DNA from: an uncultured Bryobacterales bacterium
Lineage (GTDB): Bacteria > Acidobacteriota > Terriglobia > Bryobacterales > Bryobacteraceae
Length of the DNA: 64,000 nt
Assembly: GCA_937959285.1 (NCBI GenBank)
Contig: CALGAR010000132.1
Coordinates: 16,552-80,551, forward strand
Reading direction: 5' to 3'
Both the position numbers and the translations under genes were made by a program. How positions within the stretch are numbered: the stretch's first letter is position 1; every line of letters begins with the position of its first letter. Below the pieces are notes generated by a model that saw only the letters and a list, made by a program, of their open reading frames with translations, had not been told where the DNA came from and did no database searches. Shown one piece after another: positions 25,527 through 35,099 of this stretch.

Positions 25527-28500
25527 TTACCGAATGAGACCCGTTAGCCCAGTCCACGCTCTGCGAAGCGAAAAGCCATTGCGGAACAAACCTGCGATTC
25601 GCGACCAGAGCGGAGAGTGAGCGATATCATCGAACACCGAGTACGCGACGGGCGTCACCAGCAGCGTCAGCAGCAGACAGAGAGTTTGCCCGCCGATAAC
25701 GACGATGGCAACCGTGCGGCGAGACCCCGAGCCAGCGCCAGTGCCTAGCGCTAGAGGCAACATGCCGGCAACCAGCGCGGCCGTCGTCATCAGAATAGGA
25801 CGGAGCCTGTCCTCGCAGCCCCGGAGGATCGCTTCCATCCGAGGAATTCCCTGCGCGCGCAGACTCTTGATGTGGTCGATCTGCAGAATCGAGTTCTTCT
25901 TCACGATGCCGAACAGCACGAGGATGCCTACTGAGCTGTAGATGATCGAGAAGTTTTCACCCGTCAGCAGCAGCGAGAGCAGCGCGAAAGGCACAGAGAG
26001 CGGAAGGCTCAGCAGAATGGTAACCGGATCGATGAAGCTCTCAAATTGCGCCGCCAGAATCATGTACATGAAGAGGATGGACAGCATCAGCGCGATCACG
26101 TAGTTGAGCGAAGCCCGTCCGAACTCTTTACTGCGTCCGACCTCGCCGCCGCGGTAGCCCGGAGGCATATTCATGTTCTCCACCGTCTGGTTCACGATCT
26201 GGAGAACATTGCTGAGCGATTGCCCTTCGACGATGTTGGCGGAGATCAGAATCTGGCGTTGCCGGTTATAGCGCTCAATGACTGTGGGCCCGATGGACGG
26301 CTCAAAGTAGGCTACGTTGGAGACGGCTACGTTCCCCAATTTTGTCGAGGGCACGTAGAGCCGCTCGAGCGCGTTCGGCGAATCCCGAAACTCCTTCTTC
26401 ACGCGAAGCAGGACGTCGTAGCGGTCGTCGCCTTCCTTGTATGTCGTTGCCTGCTCGTCGCCCCCAACGAGCGTCCGGAGCGCAGTCGCGACGGAGGCTA
26501 CGTTTACGCCAAGATCGGCAGCCTTGTCGCGATTGATGCGGACCTTGTATTCAGGCTTGCCCGGCTCGTACGAACTGTCGACGTCGACGACGCCAGGAAT
26601 CTCCCGCAGCTTGGCCTGAAGCTGGTTGGCGTACTTCTCCAGCTCAGCGAGATCGGGGCCTTGCAGGAAGTACTGCAAATCCGCATCCGACGCGCCTTGA
26701 ATCAACGAAGGCAGCTTGACGGCGATGACCAGATCCCGATACTTCTGCAGGCGTTCGCGGGCCATCAGCATCAGCTCTCTCTGGCTCTCCTTACGTTGAT
26801 CCAGCGGTACGAGAGTAACCAGCAATGAGCCGCGGTCGACCTGGCGGCGAATGTCCGCGCCAATCGTAGTCAGAATGCTTTTCACGCCCGGCAGCGTTTT
26901 CAGATCTTCCTCGATCTGCTTCATCATCTCTTCGCTGCCGCTCAAGGAAGATCCGGCGGGCATCCGGACGGTGACCTCGAATTCGCCCTGGTCGTCGGTC
27001 GGCAGGAAGTCCTTGCCGATGATCATGAACAGCGGGCCGGAAGAGAGCATCACCAGCAGACAGACCACAGCGACCACCCAGCGATGGTTCATCGACCAGC
27101 GGAGCATCACCCGGTAGGGGTTGGCCAGCATTCGGAAGAGCCACGTGTCTTTTGTGGATTCTCCGTTGTGGCTCGGGCGCAGCCAGCGGGAGCACAGCAT
27201 CGGCGTGAGCGTGAAGCTCACGAGCAGTGACACCATGATGGCGAAGGCTGCCGTATAGCCGAAGCTCGACATGAAGCGGCCGACAATGCCGCCCATGAAT
27301 GCCACGGGCAGGAAGATGATCACCAGGCTGAGCGTGGTTGCGAGAACAGCGAGGCCGATATCACGCGTGCCTTGAATCGCCGCCTCCACCGGGTCCAGCT
27401 TCTTCTCTTCCATAAACCGGAAGATGTTTTCGAGAACAACGATGGCGTCGTCGATCACGATACCGACCACCAGCGTCAGCGCCAGCATCGTGATCTGGTT
27501 GAGCGTGAAGCCCATCGCGTTCATCAGCGTGTAGGTGGAAATAATCGAGGTCGGAATTGCGATGGCGGCAATGATTGTGGATCGCCAACTTTGGATGAAG
27601 AGCAGAACGATAATGCCGGCCAGTACGCCGCCCAGGATCAGGTGCTCCTGAACTGCGTGGAACGCCTCGTTGATGAAGCCCGACTGATCCCGGGTGTAGG
27701 TAATTTCGAAGTCGGGGGGCAGCAGGCTCTTCAGTTCTTCTATGCGCTCCTTGATGGCGGCGATGATATCAAGCGTGTTTGTACCCGCTTGCTTCCGGAC
27801 TTCGAGCACCACTGCGGGCTGCCCGTTGAGCCGGGCCAGGCTGCGGGGTTCCTCATAGCCGTCCACCACCTCGCCGATGTCGCTGATACGGATTGGGGTT
27901 GTGCCGACGGAGGATACGATGAGCCGCTCAAAATCCTTGGGCTTCTCAATACGGCCCAGTGTTCGAAGCGACAGCTCCCGAGGGCCCTGGTCAATCCTTC
28001 CGCCCGGCACTTCAACGTTCTGCGCGGCCAGCGCCGATCGTACCTGATCAATGTTCAGGTTGTACGAGTAGAGCTTGTCGCCGTCCAGCCAGATCTGGAT
28101 TTGCCGTTGCCGCTCGCCGACAAACCGCACCTGCCCGACGCCAGGGAGTGACTCGATGTTCTTTTTCACCTGGTCATCGACGATCTTTGTGATCTCACGC
28201 AGGTCGCGGTTGGCGGAGATCACGACATTGATGACGGGAGCCGCGTCCGTAGCAATCTTGTCGATAACCGGCTGATCCGCGTCTTCGGGAAGATCGCCGA
28301 GGATTGTCGAGATCTTGTCGCGCACCTCCTGCGCCGCGACTTCGGCATCCTTCTCCAGAACAAACTGGATGCTCACGATCGAGATGCCTTCCGCGGAGTT
28401 GGAACGCAGGTCGTCGATACCGCTGATCGTGTTGACCGCTTCCTCGATGCGTTTCGTAACCTGGGACTCAACCTCTTCGGGCGCCGCGCCACGCAGTGTT

Positions 28501-28649
28501 GTGGTCACAGTAACGATGGGGAATTCGACTTTCGGAAAGAAGTCGACTCCCAGGCGGCGGTATGAATCCAGCCCCAAGACCACCAGGGCCATGATCAGCA
28601 TGGTGGCGAAGACTGGACGGCGAATGCAGATCTGTGCCAGCTTTTGCAT
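25527..28649 (-). CDS. RND multidrug efflux permease (HAE1, AcrB/MexB-like)
   Basis: 1040 residues, normal for AcrB-type pumps. The N-terminus reads MQKLAQICIRRPVFATML. Twelve membrane segments flank two large periplasmic loops. The TM4 proton-relay Asp pair is present in GIVIDDAIVVLENI, and the TM10 Lys in GIVKKNSILQIDH. The porter signature FLPTDDQGEFEV is also present. It couples proton import to export of drugs or other hydrophobic compounds through the co-encoded adaptor and TolC protein. Substrates are not inferable. It is separated from the adaptor by 3 bp and from TolC by 14 bp. Confidence 0.97.
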   Translation of the reverse strand: MQKLAQICIRRPVFATMLIMALVVLGLDSYRRLGVDFFPKVEFPIVTVTTTLRGAAPEEVESQVTKRIEEAVNTISGIDDLRSNSAEGISIVSIQFVLEKDAEVAAQEVRDKISTILGDLPEDADQPVIDKIATDAAPVINVVISANRDLREITKIVDDQVKKNIESLPGVGQVRFVGERQRQIQIWLDGDKLYSYNLNIDQVRSALAAQNVEVPGGRIDQGPRELSLRTLGRIEKPKDFERLIVSSVGTTPIRISDIGEVVDGYEEPRSLARLNGQPAVVLEVRKQAGTNTLDIIAAIKERIEELKSLLPPDFEITYTRDQSGFINEAFHAVQEHLILGGVLAGIIVLLFIQSWRSTIIAAIAIPTSIISTYTLMNAMGFTLNQITMLALTLVVGIVIDDAIVVLENIFRFMEEKKLDPVEAAIQGTRDIGLAVLATTLSLVIIFLPVAFMGGIVGRFMSSFGYTAAFAIMVSLLVSFTLTPMLCSRWLRPSHNGESTKDTWLFRMLANPYRVMLRWSMNHRWVVAVVCLLVMLSSGPLFMIIGKDFLPTDDQGEFEVTVRMPAGSSLSGSEEMMKQIEEDLKTLPGVKSILTTIGADIRRQVDRGSLLVTLVPLDQRKESQRELMLMARERLQKYRDLVIAVKLPSLIQGASDADLQYFLQGPDLAELEKYANQLQAKLREIPGVVDVDSSYEPGKPEYKVRINRDKAADLGVNVASVATALRTLVGGDEQATTYKEGDDRYDVLLRVKKEFRDSPNALERLYVPSTKLGNVAVSNVAYFEPSIGPTVIERYNRQRQILISANIVEGQSLSNVLQIVNQTVENMNMPPGYRGGEVGRSKEFGRASLNYVIALMLSILFMYMILAAQFESFIDPVTILLSLPLSVPFALLSLLLTGENFSIIYSSVGILVLFGIVKKNSILQIDHIKSLRAQGIPRMEAILRGCEDRLRPILMTTAALVAGMLPLALGTGAGSGSRRTVAIVVIGGQTLCLLLTLLVTPVAYSVFDDIAHSPLWSRIAGLFRNGFSLRRAWTGLTGLIR

Positions 28650-28652
28650 GGA

Positions 28653-29873
28653 TTAGCCCTTTCCCGCCGCGGTCGTTTCCACCTTGACCCGGGTTCCGTC
28701 GACGAGCTGCGACAGCTTGCTGGTCACCACACGGTCACCCGCCGCCACAGCGCCGCCTGGAATCTCGACCCAGTCCCCAAGCTCCACGCCGGGGTTCACG
28801 CGGTGCTCCCGCACCTTGTCGCCCTCGACCGTGAACAGCTTGGTAAGACCGGCAACCGAGAAAAGCGCCCTTCGGGGCACCATCACAAACTTTGCGTCTT
28901 TTTCGACGATCAGCCTGACCTGAACAAAGCTCCCGGGGCGTAGCCTCTTGTCGGAATCGAGCAGCCTTGCCTCTACGGTGAGCGCTCGGGAGCGAGGATC
29001 AAGGGAGGGATTCAGCTCCCGCACAACGGCGCGAAATTCCTTGCCGGGGGCGGCATCCGTCGTAAAGACGAGCGACGTACCCAAGCGTACACTGCCAGTC
29101 GCCGGCTCCGGTACGTCGAACCGAAGCCGCATTGGATCCGTCTTAACGACCGTCAGGATCGGAGTGTTCTCCTTGATGTACTGACCCGGCGACACGAGTT
29201 TCTCCGACACGGATCCGTCAAACGGCGCTCGCAGCACGGTGTCGCTCAGCCGCTTTTGCGCGAGCCGGACCTCGGCCTGAAGCGCCTGGATGTTGGCCAG
29301 TTGCGTCCTCAAGTCGTCCCGGGCCGCTTCATAGGCGGCCAGCCGGGCTCGATACGTCTTTTCGAGCTCTGTGTGGCGCTCTCGTGAAATATCGCCTGTC
29401 TTCAACAGCCTCTCGGCGCTTTCAAACTTGAACTTGGCGTCTTCAAGCTGCGCCTGCGCCTGCCGGATGGCAGGAGTCGACTCGGGAATCTTTTCCTGCT
29501 CCTTGGGATCCAGTCCGATGCGCGCGAGAGCCTGCGCAAGGGCCGCCCGAGCTCGGTCCAGTTGCAGAGACAGCTCTCGCGAGTCCAGTTCCGCAACAAT
29601 TTGCCCCTTACGCACGCTTTGACCGAAATCGACATGAACCGCCGTGACGCGCCCCGGTACCTCCGAACTGATGGAAACAGTCTCATCCGGTAGCAGCGAC
29701 CCCGTCACCGGGATGCTCCGAGGCATTATCCGGCTTTCAGCAACTGCGGTCTGCACTACGACCGGTTCGACTGTCTTCGCTGCTTCGGCCTTCGCCTCCG
29801 ATGCCGGCGCCTTACTGCTGCAGCCCGACAGGTACATCAGTGCAAACAACAAAGTGAGTGCGAGTATTTTCAT
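28653..29873 (-). CDS. RND periplasmic adaptor lipoprotein (membrane fusion protein)
   Basis: 406 residues. The lipobox LSGC (Cys18) follows a hydrophobic signal, so it should be lipid-anchored in the inner membrane. The first beta-barrel and lipoyl strands hold EVPGRVTAVHVDFGQSVRKGQIVAELDSRELSLQLDRA, the helical hairpin lies near 90-190, and the second lipoyl half carries LRAPFDGSVSEKLVSPGQYIKENTPI. The C-terminal beta-barrel and MP-like domain follow (RSRALTVEARLL, DRVVTSKLSQLVDGTRV). It bridges the pump and the outer-membrane duct. Confidence 0.95.
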   Translation of the reverse strand: MKILALTLLFALMYLSGCSSKAPASEAKAEAAKTVEPVVVQTAVAESRIMPRSIPVTGSLLPDETVSISSEVPGRVTAVHVDFGQSVRKGQIVAELDSRELSLQLDRARAALAQALARIGLDPKEQEKIPESTPAIRQAQAQLEDAKFKFESAERLLKTGDISRERHTELEKTYRARLAAYEAARDDLRTQLANIQALQAEVRLAQKRLSDTVLRAPFDGSVSEKLVSPGQYIKENTPILTVVKTDPMRLRFDVPEPATGSVRLGTSLVFTTDAAPGKEFRAVVRELNPSLDPRSRALTVEARLLDSDKRLRPGSFVQVRLIVEKDAKFVMVPRRALFSVAGLTKLFTVEGDKVREHRVNPGVELGDWVEIPGGAVAAGDRVVTSKLSQLVDGTRVKVETTAAGKG

Positions 29874-29892
29874 AACAAGCTGCTTCTGGAAG

Positions 29893-30507
29893 CTACTCTT
29901 GAGGGTTCCTTATGCCGTCGAGGTAAATATCCACGAGTGCCGGAATCACCGTTGACCGCGTCGCATGCAAATCAACGCACCGAAAGATGACGCCGTTAAG
30001 CGCATAGTGCGAGAACATTCCGATAAATGCCCGGGCGGCCAGCTCAGGATCCATAGACTTCAGGACTCCCGCCTTCATCCGGCGCTCGATGTACTCCGCC
30101 ACGATCCGCAAGAAAACGGTCGCCTGCCGTTCGTAGGAGAGTTCCGCAAGCTCATGCCCCTCCAGCCCGCTGAACAGCAGTAACCGCGAATAGGCCGGAT
30201 CATCGCTGTACCAGTCGATGATCAGGTCCGCCAATTGGAGAAAGAAATTCCGGTCATCCTCCATCTGAAGGTAACGCTCCACACGCGACCGGAACTTCTC
30301 AAGTCCCTCCTGCGACTTCCTATCAATAATCGCGGTATACAAATCGCGTTTGGTCTGGAAATGTTGATACAGGACAGGCTCGGTGACGCCAACGGCGGCC
30401 GCCAGTTCTCGAGTGGTCGTTCCTCGGAACCCTTTCTCGGCAAAAAGCCTGACGGCAGCCTCCACAATCGCCGCCTTTCGCTCCTCGCTGCTCATGCGCT
30501 GGCGCAC
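29893..30507 (-). CDS. TetR/AcrR-family repressor of the RND efflux operon
   Basis: 204 residues from GTG 30507 (VRQRMSSEERKAAIVEAA), which has GAGGG just upstream. ATGs at 30543 and 30582 are possible but would lie at or upstream of the likely transcription start. The HTH is AVRLFAEKGFRGTTTRELAAAVGVTEPVLYQHFQTKRDLY. The C-terminal ligand-binding helices run from about residue 55 to the end. It is the first gene of the efflux operon, 19 bp before the adaptor, so autorepression with induction by a pump substrate is expected. The operator-like repeats over its promoter support this. Confidence 0.93.
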   Translation of the reverse strand: MRQRMSSEERKAAIVEAAVRLFAEKGFRGTTTRELAAAVGVTEPVLYQHFQTKRDLYTAIIDRKSQEGLEKFRSRVERYLQMEDDRNFFLQLADLIIDWYSDDPAYSRLLLFSGLEGHELAELSYERQATVFLRIVAEYIERRMKAGVLKSMDPELAARAFIGMFSHYALNGVIFRCVDLHATRSTVIPALVDIYLDGIRNPQE

Positions 30508-30526
30508 GGGTCCCTCACTCGCGTTA

Positions 30527-30604
30527 TTAGCGGACGCTAACATAGCGTTTACTAATATAGGGTCGGCCGGGCCGTAGATCAAGTAAATTTTTAGTGAATG
30601 CTAA
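30527..30604. promoter_or_regulatory. Three operator-like 14-mers over the TetR/RND promoter
   Basis: A perfect palindrome TTAGCGGACGCTAA lies at 30527-30540. A related 14-mer at 30542-30555 reads TTAGTAAACGCTAT on the minus strand (10 of 14 matching). A third at 30591-30604 is TTAGTGAATGCTAA (11 of 14). The first two are 15 bp apart centre to centre and overlap the predicted start of transcription; the third sits just upstream of the -35 box. This is the arrangement expected for TetR-family autoregulation. Confidence 0.65.
30554..30582 (-). promoter_or_regulatory. Sigma70-type promoter of the efflux operon
   Basis: Read leftward, TTGATC (30582-30577) and TATATT (30559-30554) are separated by exactly 17 bp. 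Transcription would start near 30547, about 40 bases before the GTG start at 30507, and inside an operator-like 14-mer. Confidence 0.6.
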
Positions 30605-30738
30605 CTTAATCGCCCGTAAAGCGAAGAAACGCAAGTAAATATTTTTAAAATGAGGTGTGTAAACCTGTTCACGGTTGCGTGGTGGCCTACTGGCAGGCGG
30701 GGTTTTGCCTGTGGCATGATATCCTGTCTTCTCGGAAC

Positions 30739-32154
30739 GTGTTCAGTCGCCACCACCGAAAAGCCCGGCTCTTGTTCGGCCTTTCTGACGTACTTCTTAC
30801 GGCGCTGGCGTTCGAGGCTGCGTATCAAACGCGCGTTGCGCTGGAGCTGGAGCGCGATTTCTATATCGTCCCTCCCGTTAAGGCGCTGTTGCTGGGCTTC
30901 AGCATCCTGGTCTGGGTGCTAAGCGGCCTCTGGCTGCATGTCTATGACCGGGTGCGTTCCGCTGCCCCCCGGGTCGTCTGCTCCGACCTTGTCCGGCAGT
31001 GCGCGGCGGCCGCGGCGAGCGTGGTGATCTTCCAATTTGCGCTCCGTCTGGACCTCAGCCGTCCCTTCCTTGGGTTCTTTGTTGTTTACAACTTCCTTTT
31101 TCTCTTGGTCTACCGATTCAGCGCGCGGAGCCTGGGCCGTGTCCTCCGAAGTCAGTTTGGAGCGCCGCACTACGTGATGGTGGTGGGTGTCGGCGACCGG
31201 GCCCGGTATATCGGGCGCCTATTGGAGGACGCCGCTGATTACGGCATCCGTCTGGCGGGATTTTTTGCTCCGCCTGGCGTGCCGGTGCAGAAGGAGATCC
31301 GGATTGGAGGCAAATACGACGTCTATCCGCTCTCAGAACTCCCGGAGCTGCTGCGCCGCCACGTGATCGACGAGATCATTTTTGCTCTCGATTCGCGGAA
31401 TCTCTCGGACCTGGAGGATATCTTCCTGCTGTGCGACGAAGAAGGAGTTCGCACACAGGTATCGGTCGATTTCTTCCCGCACATCCACAGCCGCGTGTAC
31501 CTGGACCGTCTTGGTCCGGCGCCCCTGCTGACCTTCTCAGCCACTCCTCACGATGAAGTCCGCCTGATGCTGAAACGGGCGATTGATGTCGTGCTTGCAG
31601 CTTCCGCGCTGGTGCTTGCCGCCCCGTTTATGCTTTTGGTCGCTCTGTTGATCCGGTTGACGTCGCCGGGTCCGGTGATCTTCCGCCAGGTTCGCTGCGG
31701 ATTCAATGGGCGCCGGTTCGTGTGCTACAAGTTCCGCTCCATGTGCTGGAACGCCGAGGAACTGAAGCCATCGGTGGCGCATCTGAACCAGAAGAAGACC
31801 GTATTCAAGATTCCCGATGACCCGCGTCTGACTAAGATTGGCCGGTGGCTGCGGAAGTTCTCGATCGATGAACTGCCGCAACTCTGGAACGTGCTCAAGG
31901 GCGATATGTCGCTAGTCGGACCGCGTCCGGCGATCCCGGAAGAGGTGGAGCAGTATCAGAGGTGGCAGCGGCGACGCTTGCGGATGCGTCCCGGGCTCAC
32001 GTGTCTTTGGGCGCTAGCCGGACGGGATACTCTTGATTTCGAGTCCTGGATGAAGCTCGACATGCAGTATATCGACAACTGGTCGCTGGCGCTCGATTGG
32101 AACATCATGCTGCGAACGATTCCACGCGTGCTGACGGGAAAAGGAGCTCACTAA
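30739..32154 (+). CDS. Polyprenyl-phosphate sugar phosphotransferase (exopolysaccharide initiation)
   Basis: 471 residues from the GTG at 30739 (VFSRHHRKARLLFGLSDV); an ATG 28 codons upstream gives an unlikely Cys/Trp-rich leader. Four N-terminal membrane helices are followed by a Rossmann-like CoA-binding domain (YVMVVGVGDRARYIGRLLED). The bacterial sugar transferase domain starts at KRAIDVVLAASALVLAAPFML and holds RCGFNGRRFVCYKFRSM, DELPQLWNVLKGDMSLVGPRP and RPGLTCLW. It should transfer hexose-1-phosphate to undecaprenyl phosphate, starting a capsule or exopolysaccharide repeat unit. No other glycan-assembly gene is next to it. The orotate-phosphoribosyltransferase-like gene follows after 4 bp. 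Confidence 0.92.
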   Translation: MFSRHHRKARLLFGLSDVLLTALAFEAAYQTRVALELERDFYIVPPVKALLLGFSILVWVLSGLWLHVYDRVRSAAPRVVCSDLVRQCAAAAASVVIFQFALRLDLSRPFLGFFVVYNFLFLLVYRFSARSLGRVLRSQFGAPHYVMVVGVGDRARYIGRLLEDAADYGIRLAGFFAPPGVPVQKEIRIGGKYDVYPLSELPELLRRHVIDEIIFALDSRNLSDLEDIFLLCDEEGVRTQVSVDFFPHIHSRVYLDRLGPAPLLTFSATPHDEVRLMLKRAIDVVLAASALVLAAPFMLLVALLIRLTSPGPVIFRQVRCGFNGRRFVCYKFRSMCWNAEELKPSVAHLNQKKTVFKIPDDPRLTKIGRWLRKFSIDELPQLWNVLKGDMSLVGPRPAIPEEVEQYQRWQRRRLRMRPGLTCLWALAGRDTLDFESWMKLDMQYIDNWSLALDWNIMLRTIPRVLTGKGAH

Positions 32155-32158
32155 GCCC

Positions 32159-32776
32159 ATGCATCTGGTGCCTACCACCGAAGAGGTCGTCAAGCTTTTG
32201 CGGGAGACCGGGGCGCTGCGCGACGGCTACTTCGAATATCCGAACGGGCTGCGGTCCACGCAGTACCTTCAAGTAGCGCTGGCGATGCGCTACTACCAGG
32301 TTGCGAAGACGTTAAGCGTGGGGCTTAGCAGGCTGGTGCGGGCGAATCCGGAGATCCGCGCAATCATTCCGGAGCTTTCGATCGTCGCGCCTGCGACCGG
32401 AGGGCTTCCTGTCGCCTACGGAGTATGCGAAGCGCTTCAAGCCCGGCAGGTGTACTGGGCAGAACGCGAGGATCCGAATCAGCCTTTACGCTTCCGGCAG
32501 TATCTGGAACAGGTCAAGGGCGAGAAGGTGCTGCTGGTGGATGACATTCTGCGGACAGGCAGGAAGATCACCGAGCTTCGCAATCTGGTTGAATCGAACG
32601 GGGCTGAGGTGGTCGGGCTCGCTGTTGTCGTTTATCAGCCGGCGCCTAAAATGACCCTGGACCTGAGCTTGCTTCCGTTTCCGTTCTACTACCTTGTTCA
32701 GCTCGATGCGCATTACGTGAGTGACGCGGACCAGTGGGAGAGCCGCGGGATTCACGTCGAAAAAGTCTGGGTCTAA
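32159..32776 (+). CDS. Orotate phosphoribosyltransferase-like protein
   Basis: 205 residues. The PRPP-binding loop is VLLVDDILRTGRKITEL (about 122-138), and the N-terminal hood LRETGALRDGYFEYPNGLRSTQYLQ resembles PyrE, as does the mid-domain VAPATGGLPVAYGVCEAL. It should be a type I phosphoribosyltransferase. Pyrimidine synthesis would fit with carAB in the same window, although 19 kb away. It follows the sugar transferase by 4 bp, so it is probably co-transcribed. Substrate identity (orotate versus another base) rests on overall resemblance only. Confidence 0.85.
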   Translation: MHLVPTTEEVVKLLRETGALRDGYFEYPNGLRSTQYLQVALAMRYYQVAKTLSVGLSRLVRANPEIRAIIPELSIVAPATGGLPVAYGVCEALQARQVYWAEREDPNQPLRFRQYLEQVKGEKVLLVDDILRTGRKITELRNLVESNGAEVVGLAVVVYQPAPKMTLDLSLLPFPFYYLVQLDAHYVSDADQWESRGIHVEKVWV

Positions 32777-32820
32777 ATCCCGAGTAACACCGACCTCCGT
32801 TCACGGGTATGATGGCTGCT

Positions 32821-33927
32821 ATGCGAAGCTGCCTCGTCGTGCTTTTCATTGCAGCCATGAACGTCTGGTCTGCGGACCCCATCCGCTTCCAGATGCAGGA
32901 GATCGCGACCGGACTGGGGGTCGTGTACGCTGTCACAACGGCGGATGTCAACGGCGACGGTAAGGCTGACATCGTTGTCATCAACAACCATCAGCTCCTT
33001 TGGTTCGAAAATCCCACCTGGACAAAGCACGTCGTTACCGAACGTGTCACAGAGCGTGACAACGTCGCGGTCGCTCCCTGGGACATCAATCGTGATGGGA
33101 AAGTGGATTTTGCCCTCGGTGCGGACTGGCAGCCCACCAATACGAGTTCCGGGGGATCGCTCCACTGGGTGACGAATCAGGGACAGGTTCACAATATCGG
33201 CAGCGAGCCGACGCTCCACCGCATCCGCTGGATTGATGTGGATGGAGACCGTCGGCCCGAGCTGGTCGTCGTCCCCCTCCATGGAAGAGGCACCACGGCA
33301 GCGGATTGGACGAAGGGCCCGGGTGCGCGAATTCTCGTCTACCGAGTACCTTCGGCCCCGGCAACGGAAGCATGGCCTGTCGAGGTTGCTGACGATTCGC
33401 TGCACATCATTCACAACTTCATAGGGGTTGGGCGGGAGATCTGGGTTGCCAGCGCCGAGGGGGTATACGCGCTTGAGCGCAATCGGGAAGGGAAGTGGCT
33501 CAAGCGTCTGATTGGAGAGGGAAAGCCTGGTGAAATCAAGATGGGGCGGGTGAAGGGAAAGCGCCATCTCGCCACCGTTGAACCCTGGCACGGAAACAGC
33601 ATCGTCCTCTATGAAGAGGGCAACACGCCGTGGCAGCGAAAGGTCGTTGAGCAGAACCTGAATCAGGCGCACGCCCTTGGATGGGGCGACTTTGATCGTG
33701 ACGGCAATGACGAGCTTGTGGTCGGCTGGCGCGGAAAGCCCTGGGGGCTCGCCCTTTATCGTTTCACCGGGACCGAGTGGACGAAGTTCATGATCGACGA
33801 CGGCGTGGCGGTGGAAGATGTCGCAGTCGAAGACCTGAACGGCGACGGGCTTCCGGAAGTAATCGCCGGCGGAAGAGCGACTTCGAATATTCGAATCTAT
33901 TGGCCTGGCGCTGCGCCACGGAACTAA
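32821..33927 (+). CDS. Secreted FG-GAP/VCBS repeat protein
   Basis: 368 residues with a signal peptide (MRSCLVVLFIAAMNVWSA). At least five calcium-binding Asp-x-Asn/Asp-x-Asp-Gly motifs mark beta-propeller blades: ADVNGDGKADIVV, DINRDGKVDFA, DVDGDRRPELVV, DFDRDGNDELVV and DLNGDGLPEVIA. It is likely an exported seven-blade-type propeller used in binding or recognition. It is common in Acidobacteria and Planctomycetes next to glycan-degrading genes. No enzymatic domain is seen. Confidence 0.88.
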   Translation: MRSCLVVLFIAAMNVWSADPIRFQMQEIATGLGVVYAVTTADVNGDGKADIVVINNHQLLWFENPTWTKHVVTERVTERDNVAVAPWDINRDGKVDFALGADWQPTNTSSGGSLHWVTNQGQVHNIGSEPTLHRIRWIDVDGDRRPELVVVPLHGRGTTAADWTKGPGARILVYRVPSAPATEAWPVEVADDSLHIIHNFIGVGREIWVASAEGVYALERNREGKWLKRLIGEGKPGEIKMGRVKGKRHLATVEPWHGNSIVLYEEGNTPWQRKVVEQNLNQAHALGWGDFDRDGNDELVVGWRGKPWGLALYRFTGTEWTKFMIDDGVAVEDVAVEDLNGDGLPEVIAGGRATSNIRIYWPGAAPRN

Positions 33928-34112
33928 GGCGTCCGTTCGAACTGGTACCTTCCCTTCGCGTTAGATTCTCCTAGAAATTTGCCGAAAGATCCGGGTCCGT
34001 TGCGAGTCATACGGCATGAGTAAGCCCGGGAGGTGGGGTTAGCGCGCTCTCTTTGCGCGCCGCAGTGGTAATGCGGCCTTTCCACGCCCGTCAGGCGGTT
34101 CATGGGGGCAGT

Positions 34113-35075
34113 ATGGCTATTCAGGACGTTGAAACACAACACCGTACGGAAGGAAGAGGCTCCGTCCCGCAGGGGCGCCCGGCCGGTGGCGGGAAAGCGG
34201 GCGGGCTGCAAAGAGGACGGTCCGAAAACGACGAATTCGTGGCGCGCGCGCTGGGCGCGTTTGGCGTCGGCCTGGGGCTTGCCCAATTTCTGTCGCCGAA
34301 GCGAGTCGGCCGAATGATCGGAGTCGGCAGAGCGCATAGCGCCAGTCTACGGTTGATGGGCGTACGCGAGATTGCGAGCGGCATCAGTATTCTTCGGAGT
34401 GATCAGCCAACAAACCTGCTTTGGATGAGAGTCGGCGGAGATTTGCTGGATCTTGCACTCCTTAGCGCCGCCCTGAAATCGCGAGGAACATCCCGTGCAC
34501 GGGTTGCCGCGGCTACTGCCGCGGTTGCCGGCGTTACCGCGCTCGACCTGCTTTACACCGGGCAGCTGAGCAGCTGGCTGGAGCGGGGGCCGGTCCGGGT
34601 GAGCAAGAGCATCGCCGTCAACCGGACGCCGGAAGAATGCTACCGGTTCTGGCAGGACTTCGAGAAGTTCCCAAACTTCATGAAGCACGTCAAGTCGGTG
34701 CGCCGGACCGGCAATCAGCGCTCCCATTGGGTTATGGAAGGACTTGGCGGCAGGATCGTGGAATGGGACGCAGAAACAACGCAGGACACTCCGAATCAAG
34801 CGATCAGCTGGCGAACCGTCGAGGGATCAAAAGTCCATCATTCGTGCCTGGTGACCTTCCAGCCGGCTCCGGGCGGCCGTGGAACGATCATCCGCGCTGA
34901 CCTCGAATACGACGTGCCCGGAGGGCGGGCATCCTCCTTTGTCGCCAGCCTTTTTGGCAGGGAGCCGGGACAGGAAATCATGAGGGATCTCCGGCGCTGC
35001 AAGCAGTTGCTTGAGACAGGAGAGGTTGCCACTACGGAGGGACAGCCTTCGGGGGCAAGAGTCATCGGCCATTGA
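34113..35075 (+). CDS. SRPBCC-domain membrane protein
   Basis: 320 residues from ATG 34113 (preceded by GGGGG). Residues about 40-150 contain hydrophobic helices (FGVGLGLAQFLSP, GDLLDLALLSAAL, AAATAAVAGVTALDLLY). The C-terminal SRPBCC/START-like domain runs from about 155 to 290 (VSKSIAVNRTPEECYRFWQDFEKFPNFMKHVKSV) and probably binds a hydrophobic ligand. It lies 24 bp upstream of the zinc alcohol dehydrogenase. That SRPBCC-ADH pair also occurs elsewhere in soil bacteria as I recall, but its joint role is not known to me. Confidence 0.85.
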   Translation: MAIQDVETQHRTEGRGSVPQGRPAGGGKAGGLQRGRSENDEFVARALGAFGVGLGLAQFLSPKRVGRMIGVGRAHSASLRLMGVREIASGISILRSDQPTNLLWMRVGGDLLDLALLSAALKSRGTSRARVAAATAAVAGVTALDLLYTGQLSSWLERGPVRVSKSIAVNRTPEECYRFWQDFEKFPNFMKHVKSVRRTGNQRSHWVMEGLGGRIVEWDAETTQDTPNQAISWRTVEGSKVHHSCLVTFQPAPGGRGTIIRADLEYDVPGGRASSFVASLFGREPGQEIMRDLRRCKQLLETGEVATTEGQPSGARVIGH

Positions 35076-35099
35076 GGGATCATCGGGAGGATCACAGAG

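Noticed and set aside
26046..28151. Long rightward open frames opposite the RND pump gene
   Set aside because: They mirror the pump codons, have no ribosome sites or domains, and the pump is intact.
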